Source: UBA2040 sp965660955 (lineage in GTDB: Bacteria > Bacteroidota > Bacteroidia > Flavobacteriales_D > Crocinitomicaceae). Taken from it: DNA of 15,680 nt. Within the stretch, counting starts at the first letter, position 1, and every line of letters starts with the position of its first letter. A program made the translations under genes and the position numbers. Below are positions 6,176 to 12,629 of this stretch, one piece after another. The notes beneath the pieces were generated by a model. The model did no database searches and was not told the DNA's origin. It saw nothing but the letters and a program-made list of their open reading frames with translations. Where the stretch lies: positions 1 to 15,680 of the forward strand of contig CBFIBY010000048.1 in NCBI GenBank assembly GCA_965660955.1. The letters run 5' to 3'.

Positions 6176-6210
6176 AAAAAAACACCTGATCTCAACTAAG
6201 AAACCAGGTG
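6176..6210 (-). terminator. Intrinsic terminator of the secreted protease gene
   Basis: Read on the minus strand, CACCTGGTTTC (6210 down to 6200) pairs with GAGATCAGGTG (6193 down to 6183) around the loop TTAGTT, with two G-U pairs. Seven T follow (6182 down to 6176). It lies 22 bases beyond the protease stop codon. It also blocks read-through into the convergent small membrane protein gene. Confidence 0.88.
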
Positions 6211-6232
6211 CTCTATTCAATTCTATTTCGTC

Positions 6233-9200
6233 TTAATTCTTAATGATTCTTTTCGTTGTACGAATTCCTTCTGTTTGAACGGTTACAAAGTATACGCCTC
6301 GTTCAAACTGTGTCAAATCAAGTGTTGCTTCTTTGTTCAAGAACGTTTCAGCAGAAATGACTTGTACAATTTTTCCAACTTGGTTGGTGATGACAATCGT
6401 AGCGTCTGACCCTAAGTCATTTGAAACCGCCAATTTAGCCGTTCCTGTTGTTGGGTTGGGGTAGATACTGAATTGAACTTGGTCCGTTTCCCCTATAGAC
6501 AAATCGCTCGTTACGTTAATGTTGTCAATGAACGTTCCGTTTGCGTAACCCGTAATATTGATGAAACGGAAAGAAACATTTTGACCTAAATAGCTAGAGA
6601 TATCAACCACTTCATTTCTCCATTGACTAGATGCTGATGGTGTCCAGTTACTAGTGGTATTTGGTGCGGTAGCCAAAGTAGCTCCACCTTTTGCGTAAAT
6701 GGTTGTCCAAGTCGCGCCACAATCTCCAGAGATTTGAACTGCTAAACTGTCCATGAAGGTATTACTATATTGTCTTTTCGCTACATCAAATATCAATGTC
6801 GCCATTCCACCTGCAATTGTGAATATTTCCGTTTCGAAATAATCCTCTTCTCCGGCGGCATTGTAACTGTAGTTATTCATGTAAGCTGCTTCAGTTCCAG
6901 TTCCAAGAACACCCGTTACAGAAGCTTCTTCCCAAGTGTCATCGTTGTCTGGATTATTGATTGACCATCCATTCGGCATGAATCCAGCTGATTCAAAATC
7001 CTCAACAAATGGTGTCGCTGTTGCCGTTGCTTGCGCATAGAAATTCAACACCTGTGTATTGTTCGTTGGGTTTCCGTCACCGCTTAGCGTTACTGAGCAT
7101 GTCAACGTGAAGTTACCAGTTCCCGGCAATACCAACGGTGTTGTGAAAGTGTAATTTACTTGCTGACCCGCGTTTATTGTTCCTGTATACGTTTCATTTA
7201 CAGCTGCTTGTCCGCTCAATTGATACGTCACAGTGAAATTTGAAATAGGTGAAGTACCTGCATTTACAATTGTGATTGCTGGGAATCCACCTGATGCATT
7301 ACAAATAGTAGAGAATTCTCCACCTGAATTATTGATACTAATTAATTCTACATCCGTTGGGAAGGCACAATTCAATAATCCGCCTCCGTAATAACTAGCA
7401 ATGGTTCTTCTACTTTCCCATCCCGATGTTGCATTCTTCGCAACCACCGCGTACCAAATTGGTGTATTTGGATTTGTTATGGTATGTACATAGGAAGTTG
7501 TAGTTGAATTTCCGATAATTTCCATGTATTGGGCACCTAAGGCATACACATCATAACTATCTGCATTCGTAACTGCATTCCATGAAAATGTCATTGTCGT
7601 TGGACAAACTTGTGTAACTGATTGGCCTGTTACCAATGGAGCGATAGAAAAGGTCGAGTCACTTACATCCGATACACCTCCTCTTGTTACTCTGAAAAGT
7701 GCCGTACCTGAAACATTGTTTGGTACAGTCCATTGATACGTGCGTGTCGTTGAAGTGACCGTTGTTATCGTATTCCATGTTCCGCCATTGTTTGCACTAT
7801 ATTCTAATGTGAATGTACCATTAGATTCCGGCGCATCCCAATGAACAGATTCTTGCTCACCAGGAACAAAATGTTCACCTCTATTTGGATACGTAACCGT
7901 GATTTCATCCGAAATGATTTCATAGACAACAAAGTAATTCTGTGGTCCCATTGGAACAGCAAATCCACTTACATCGATTGTATAACTTCCAGATGCTGGA
8001 TTATTGATAACCACTTGCTCCATATTGTTCAAGTGATCTGCACCGTTCGTAGCGGGCAAATCTAAGGTTGTTGAATTCGGAGCTGGATTAAGAATCCATG
8101 GCAAATGCGTACCTGAACCTGGGTCAGTTACCACCAAATCCAAATCATTTATCAGTGCTGTTGATGCTCCGTTTGTGGCTGCAGGGTCCATCCAGTATAA
8201 CATGAAACGAACTTGTTGGGTTCCAGCCGGAACACTAATTGAATGGCTATTTGAATTACCTTGTGTAACCGAGCTAGTCAAATGACGCCCATCTTCAATC
8301 AGCAATCCAGCGCGCAATCCATTTACAATTCCCCATCCAAACTTATAATCAGGACCTTCATTACCTGCGTCGTTTGTTGTGTTCAATAAAGTGGCTTTAA
8401 TTAATGCTGAAGAAGGCAAAGCTCCGCCGTTTTCTTCCATGTAGGCTTGATAAAGTTGAGCCGATACTCCAGCAATTCCTGGCGCTGCTCCTGATGTTCC
8501 ACCGAAACTCAAGTATCCGTTATTCGGTGCAGTAGACATCTGATTTTGTCCATTTGCTGCAATATCCGGTTTGATTCTTCCATCATATGCTGGGCCGCGA
8601 CTACTGGAATTTAAGAGACTTCCATCAAAATACATATTGGCCGTTGCAATTACGTTTTTTCCTTGCTTATGTCCACCGGTAATATTTCCCCAGCCCGAAC
8701 CGGCTCCGTATCCACAATTGGAAGTTCCTGAATTCCCTGCTGAAAATACGTGAAGAACAGTTGGATTGTTGAATATCTGATTGTCCGCATTCACAGCTGT
8801 TGAAGTATATCCTCCATTGCAACCATTTCCGTAGGATGAATTCGTAATTTGAACAGTACCGTTGTTTATCCGTGTTGTTGTCGCTGCATCCAAAAAGCTA
8901 GAAGCATAATTGGAAACATATAGATCGGAACCAGCCGCCATTCCGCGCATATCCGGGTCTAGGTTTCCCGCTCCTGTTAAAATTCCAGCTACACCATCCC
9001 CGTGGGTTCCTGTAGCATCTGTAGTTGACGAGTTATCAATTCGTCCTTCAAAATCAATATGTGGTCCAACAATACCATCGTCTCTGACCAAGACACCGAT
9101 ATTTTCACCTGTATAGTTTCTTCCTGTTGAAGTCTGCGTATCCAAACCGTTTGCACGATGGAGACTTCTTCCACGGGTATCTTCTTTTTTTGAAGGAGGA

Positions 9201-9826
9201 GTAATTTCTTCCACCCATCGTACAAAACCGAATTCTGCTAATGTTTCAATTTTATGTATAGGTAAAGAGATTTCAAGCACTTGATGCCCTCTGTAATGAT
9301 GTAAAATCTGAATGTCTTTGGATTGCAATGTGCTAATTACTTCGTCCATCGATATATTATCGAAAGCCACAAGGATAAGTTTCGCATTATTCCCATCGAT
9401 CGCCCATGAATTAATATCTCCGTTTGTTAAATTGGATTCAATGATCATTTGTTTTGTCAAAGGAACTAAGCCACGCGCACCATTTTCAATAAGTACATTT
9501 TTCGAAATGCTCGGTGTTAACTTTACCAAATACGTTCGGTTTCCAATGTAATTGATGAATTCAACGCCTGCTAGTTTTATCGCATCTTGTTGTTCCTGTT
9601 TTAGCAATGTAGAAAATTGCACCCAAGCATATAAATTATCACCATAAAAACTAGTGATGTTGGATTTGTTGAGCTCAACACTCGTGATGTTCGCTGGAAT
9701 TTCAATTTTCTGATTTTGAAAATCAATAGAGTAGTCGTTTTGACCAATCACATTCATTTGAGAAACCAAGAGCAAGCTGAAGGTCAAACCAATTGAACGC
9801 AAAAAATTCATGGTAGAAAATTTCAT
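6233..9826 (-). CDS. Secreted subtilisin-like (S8) serine protease with T9SS type A sorting domain
   Basis: This 1197-residue protein is an exported protease. A signal peptide spans about residues 1-28 (SIGLTFSLLLVSQMNVIGQ). A propeptide region of about 30-215 precedes the S8 domain. The catalytic triad is intact: Asp249 (VLVRDDG), His275 (GTHGDGVAG) and Ser445 (GGTSGAAP), with the oxyanion Asn365 in FSAGNSG. A beta-sandwich after the protease domain runs to about 640. Ig/FN3-like modules follow (about 641-815), then a CARDB-like region (826-930) and a MAM-like 'choice-of-anchor J' jelly roll (937-1108, FVEDFESAGFMPNGW, SGDCGATWTTIY). The C-terminus (1117-1197) is a type A sorting domain: FSIYPNPTTGTAKL to GVYFVTVQTEG with a basic end KRIIKN. 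It is exported by Sec, then crosses the outer membrane by T9SS. Met6 (base 9811) is an alternative start. The substrate is unknown. Confidence 0.93.
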   Translation of the reverse strand: MKFSTMNFLRSIGLTFSLLLVSQMNVIGQNDYSIDFQNQKIEIPANITSVELNKSNITSFYGDNLYAWVQFSTLLKQEQQDAIKLAGVEFINYIGNRTYLVKLTPSISKNVLIENGARGLVPLTKQMIIESNLTNGDINSWAIDGNNAKLILVAFDNISMDEVISTLQSKDIQILHHYRGHQVLEISLPIHKIETLAEFGFVRWVEEITPPSKKEDTRGRSLHRANGLDTQTSTGRNYTGENIGVLVRDDGIVGPHIDFEGRIDNSSTTDATGTHGDGVAGILTGAGNLDPDMRGMAAGSDLYVSNYASSFLDAATTTRINNGTVQITNSSYGNGCNGGYTSTAVNADNQIFNNPTVLHVFSAGNSGTSNCGYGAGSGWGNITGGHKQGKNVIATANMYFDGSLLNSSSRGPAYDGRIKPDIAANGQNQMSTAPNNGYLSFGGTSGAAPGIAGVSAQLYQAYMEENGGALPSSALIKATLLNTTNDAGNEGPDYKFGWGIVNGLRAGLLIEDGRHLTSSVTQGNSNSHSISVPAGTQQVRFMLYWMDPAATNGASTALINDLDLVVTDPGSGTHLPWILNPAPNSTTLDLPATNGADHLNNMEQVVINNPASGSYTIDVSGFAVPMGPQNYFVVYEIISDEITVTYPNRGEHFVPGEQESVHWDAPESNGTFTLEYSANNGGTWNTITTVTSTTRTYQWTVPNNVSGTALFRVTRGGVSDVSDSTFSIAPLVTGQSVTQVCPTTMTFSWNAVTNADSYDVYALGAQYMEIIGNSTTTSYVHTITNPNTPIWYAVVAKNATSGWESRRTIASYYGGGLLNCAFPTDVELISINNSGGEFSTICNASGGFPAITIVNAGTSPISNFTVTYQLSGQAAVNETYTGTINAGQQVNYTFTTPLVLPGTGNFTLTCSVTLSGDGNPTNNTQVLNFYAQATATATPFVEDFESAGFMPNGWSINNPDNDDTWEEASVTGVLGTGTEAAYMNNYSYNAAGEEDYFETEIFTIAGGMATLIFDVAKRQYSNTFMDSLAVQISGDCGATWTTIYAKGGATLATAPNTTSNWTPSASSQWRNEVVDISSYLGQNVSFRFINITGYANGTFIDNINVTSDLSIGETDQVQFSIYPNPTTGTAKLAVSNDLGSDATIVITNQVGKIVQVISAETFLNKEATLDLTQFERGVYFVTVQTEGIRTTKRIIKN

Positions 9827-9927
9827 ATGTCGTTGTTTAGTTAAAATGTATTTATTGTTAAAGTAAGAGCCTCTAAATTACGACTTTTATAATTGAATAA
9901 TTAAAAAAAAACGATATTATCCCATGA

Positions 9928-9994
9928 AACTTGGAATCCAGAGCCAAGAAATAATCTGAAGGAATTAAACACCTTGTTGATTAACTTGGAATCC
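9928..9994. repeat. 12-base direct repeat upstream of carA
   Basis: AACTTGGAATCC occurs exactly at 9928-9939 and again at 9983-9994, 55 bases apart start to start, in the divergent intergenic region. The neighbouring bases differ between the copies. A paired regulator-binding site is one possibility; remnants of a duplication are another. Confidence 0.55.
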
Positions 9995-10042
9995 TGTTCA
10001 GAAGTTATGAAAATCTTTTATCGAAGAACCCAAGTAGAATTG

Positions 10043-10050
10043 TAATTTTG
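10043..10050 (+). promoter_or_regulatory. -7 promoter element of carA-eno
   Basis: TAATTTTG is an exact match to the Bacteroidota -7 consensus TAnnTTTG. It ends 15 bases before the carA start, so the leader would be only about 9 bases long. No clear TTG lies at the expected -33 position; the region there is CTTTTATCG. The divergent protease gene and the operon terminator mean carA-eno must have its own promoter here. Confidence 0.55.
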
Positions 10051-10065
10051 TGTCAAATTTGAATT

Positions 10066-11169
10066 ATGGAAGAAAAGAATTCTGCTGTTCTGTTATTGGA
10101 AGATGGAACTGTTTTTCATGGTGTAGCGACAGGGAAAATAGGAACGACAACTGGAGAAATTGCATTCAACACTGGAATGACAGGTTATCAAGAAGTATTT
10201 ACGGATCCTTCTTACCTCGGTCAAATTTTAATTATGAATACGGCCCACATTGGAAATTACGGTGTTCATAATGAAGAGATTGAATCCGATGGAATCAAAA
10301 TTTCTGGATTAGTCACGAAAAAATTCTCTGACGGTTTTTCTCGACCTTCTGCTTCAGGCTCATTAGACGATTATATGAAAACCAACGAAACGGTAGGTAT
10401 TTCAGATGTTGATACACGTTCATTGGTCAGGCATATCAGAAGTAAGGGAGCGATGAATGCAATCATAAGTTCAGAAAACCTAGACATTGATAATCTAAAA
10501 GCTCAATTAGAAAAAGTTCCTTCCATGGAAGGTCTGGAGTTATCCTCTCGAGTAAGTACAAAAGAACCTTTCGAAGTAAAACCAGATAATACTGCATATA
10601 AGGTATCTCTTCTTGATTTAGGTGTGAAGAAAAATATTGTTCGTTGTTTGGTTGAACGCGGGTGTCACGTCAAAGTGTTTCCTCACAATGCGTCGAAAGC
10701 GGATCTAGACAGTTTTCAGCCAGATGGATATATGTTATCCAACGGACCTGGAGATCCATCGGCAATGCCTGAGGAAATTAATTTGGTCAAAGAATTGGTT
10801 GCTGATGGTAAACCTGTTTTCGGAATTTGTTTGGGACATCAAATGCTCGGTTTGTCACAAGGATTGAAAACGGAAAAGATGTTCAATGGGCACAGAGGAA
10901 TTAACCACCCCGTGAAAAACCTTTTGACAGGAAAAGGAGAAATCACTTCTCAAAATCATGGTTTCGTTATAGAAAGAACAAGTGCAGAGGCGCACGGTGA
11001 ATTAGAAATCACACACGAGCATCTGAATGATAATACCGTGGCAGGTATCGGCTTTAAAAATCGCCCTGTATTTTCGGTGCAATACCATCCAGAAGCATCT
11101 GCTGGGCCGCACGACTCTCGATATTTATTCGATCAATTCATTGATAATTTGAAAAAAGCAAAAGCATGA
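10066..11169 (+). CDS. carA: Carbamoyl-phosphate synthase small subunit (glutaminase)
   Basis: CarA hydrolyses glutamine and channels ammonia to CarB, which makes carbamoyl phosphate for pyrimidine and arginine synthesis in the cytoplasm. The N-terminal CPSase domain (about 8-138) shows LEDGTVFHG, GEIAFNTGMTGYQE and DPSYLGQI. The class I glutaminase domain (about 180-362) contains SNGPGDP, the nucleophile Cys255 in FGICLGHQMLG, QNHGF, and the triad partners His341 and Glu343 in QYHPEASAGPHD. The 367-residue length is typical. The stop overlaps the eno start in ATGA, so the two are translationally coupled. carB is not in the window. From memory, rplQ-carA-eno is a recurrent order in Flavobacteriales; here two extra genes separate rplQ from carA. 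Confidence 0.97.
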   Translation: MEEKNSAVLLLEDGTVFHGVATGKIGTTTGEIAFNTGMTGYQEVFTDPSYLGQILIMNTAHIGNYGVHNEEIESDGIKISGLVTKKFSDGFSRPSASGSLDDYMKTNETVGISDVDTRSLVRHIRSKGAMNAIISSENLDIDNLKAQLEKVPSMEGLELSSRVSTKEPFEVKPDNTAYKVSLLDLGVKKNIVRCLVERGCHVKVFPHNASKADLDSFQPDGYMLSNGPGDPSAMPEEINLVKELVADGKPVFGICLGHQMLGLSQGLKTEKMFNGHRGINHPVKNLLTGKGEITSQNHGFVIERTSAEAHGELEITHEHLNDNTVAGIGFKNRPVFSVQYHPEASAGPHDSRYLFDQFIDNLKKAKA

Positions 11170-12449
11170 GTTACATCTCAAAAATTATTGGAAGACAAAT
11201 TTTAGATTCCCGCGGAAACCCTACCGTAGAGGTAGATGTGATTACTATTAATGGGGTACTTGGAAGAGCGGCGGTTCCTTCTGGCGCATCAACTGGTATC
11301 CATGAAGCGGTCGAGTTAAGAGATGGAGACGCAAAAGTATACCTTGGTAAAGGTGTATTGAACGCGGTACACAATGTGAATACGGTTATCAACGATGCAT
11401 TGAATGGTATGGATATTTTCAGTCAAAAGAAAATTGACGCTGTTTTAATTGCATTGGACGGAACGGACAATAAATCAAAGTTAGGAGCAAATGCCATACT
11501 TGGTGTTTCATTAGCAGTTGCAAAAGCCGCTGCGCAAGAAGCAGATTTAAATTTATTTCAATATGTCGGTGGAGTTGGCGCGAATACACTTCCAGTCCCC
11601 ATGATGAATATTCTGAATGGTGGTTCACATGCTGATAATTTAATCGACATCCAGGAATTCATGGTCATGCCATTCGGAGCAAAATCGTTTTCGGAAGGTT
11701 TGAGATGGGGCACAGAAATCTTTCATCATCTAAAGAATGTATTGAAATCAAAAGGAATGTCAACGAACGTAGGCGATGAAGGTGGATTTGCACCCAGTCT
11801 AGGTTCCAATGAAGAAGCCATTCAAGTCGTACTTGAGGCCATCGAAAAAGCTGGATTCAAACCGGGTGAAGATGTGCATATTGCTTTGGATGCGGCTTCA
11901 TCTGAATTCTTCGATGACGATAAAAATGAGTATGTGTTTGAATCTACTGGCGATCGAATGTCACCTTCGCAAATGGTAGATTTCTGGAAAGATTGGTCCA
12001 ATAAATATCCAATTGTTTCTATCGAAGATGGTCTTGCAGAAGATGATTGGAGTGGTTGGAAAGAATTGACCGAAAAAATTGGAGATAAAGTTCAATTGGT
12101 CGGAGATGATTTATTCGTAACGAATACGAAACGTTTACAGAAAGGAATAAATGAAGGGATTGCGAATTCAATTCTTGTCAAAGTAAATCAAATTGGAAGC
12201 TTATCGGAGACAATCGATTCAGTTCAATTGGCTACACGAAATAGCTACACAAGTGTCATGAGTCACCGAAGTGGTGAAACGGAAGATTCGACCATTGCAG
12301 ATTTGGCTGTTGCTTTAAATACAGGGCAAATCAAGACAGGTTCGGCGTCCCGAAGTGATCGAATGGCGAAATACAATCAACTATTGAGAATAGAGCAAGA
12401 ATTGGGAGATGACGCATATTACCCAGGTAAGAATTTTAAGTTTTTGTAA
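11166..12449 (+). CDS. eno: Enolase
   Basis: Enolase converts 2-phosphoglycerate to phosphoenolpyruvate in glycolysis and runs in reverse in gluconeogenesis. The 427 residues match the family. The N-terminus has GRQILDSRGNPTVEVDV and the mobile loop GASTGIHEAVELRDGD. Expected active-site residues are present: His155 (GGSHADN), Glu164 (IQEFM), Glu205 (VGDEGGFAPS), the Mg ligands Asp242, Glu287 (SIEDG) and Asp314 (VGDDLFVTN), Lys339 in the signature ILVKVNQIGSLSET, His367 (MSHRSGETED) and Lys390. The start codon overlaps the carA stop by four bases (ATGA), so eno is read on the same mRNA by coupled reinitiation unless an internal promoter exists. The transcript ends at the terminator 33 bases further on. 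Confidence 0.98.
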   Translation: MSYISKIIGRQILDSRGNPTVEVDVITINGVLGRAAVPSGASTGIHEAVELRDGDAKVYLGKGVLNAVHNVNTVINDALNGMDIFSQKKIDAVLIALDGTDNKSKLGANAILGVSLAVAKAAAQEADLNLFQYVGGVGANTLPVPMMNILNGGSHADNLIDIQEFMVMPFGAKSFSEGLRWGTEIFHHLKNVLKSKGMSTNVGDEGGFAPSLGSNEEAIQVVLEAIEKAGFKPGEDVHIALDAASSEFFDDDKNEYVFESTGDRMSPSQMVDFWKDWSNKYPIVSIEDGLAEDDWSGWKELTEKIGDKVQLVGDDLFVTNTKRLQKGINEGIANSILVKVNQIGSLSETIDSVQLATRNSYTSVMSHRSGETEDSTIADLAVALNTGQIKTGSASRSDRMAKYNQLLRIEQELGDDAYYPGKNFKFL

Positions 12450-12481
12450 ATCCATTGGAGTGATTTAAAAATAATATAACG

Positions 12482-12508
12482 AAATGGGGCTCGTCCCCAT
12501 TTTTTTTT
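12482..12508 (+). terminator. Intrinsic terminator after eno
   Basis: AAATGGGG (12482-12489) pairs with CCCCATTT (12495-12502) around the loop CTCGT, with a nine-T run from 12500 to 12508. It is a strong, classical terminator for the carA-eno unit. Confidence 0.94.
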
Positions 12509-12629
12509 GCGTTTATTTTTCAATATTTTTGACAATTCAGACAACCCTCCCTTACAACCTCCGTCTTTATAAAAAATTGAGACTATGAAATTATCCTTGC
12601 AGGGAGTAATGCGCGGTAAAATCGCGTTG

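Larger units (their letters stand above)
9827..10065. other. Divergent intergenic region between the protease gene and carA
   Basis: This 239-base AT-rich stretch separates the divergently transcribed protease gene and carA. It holds a 12-base direct repeat, a good carA -7 element (both listed separately) and a run of nine A at 9902-9910. For the protease, TACATTTT on the minus strand (9850 down to 9843) is a one-mismatch -7 element about 17 bases before its start, but without a visible -33 TTG. No small ORF or RNA gene is apparent. Confidence 0.5.
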
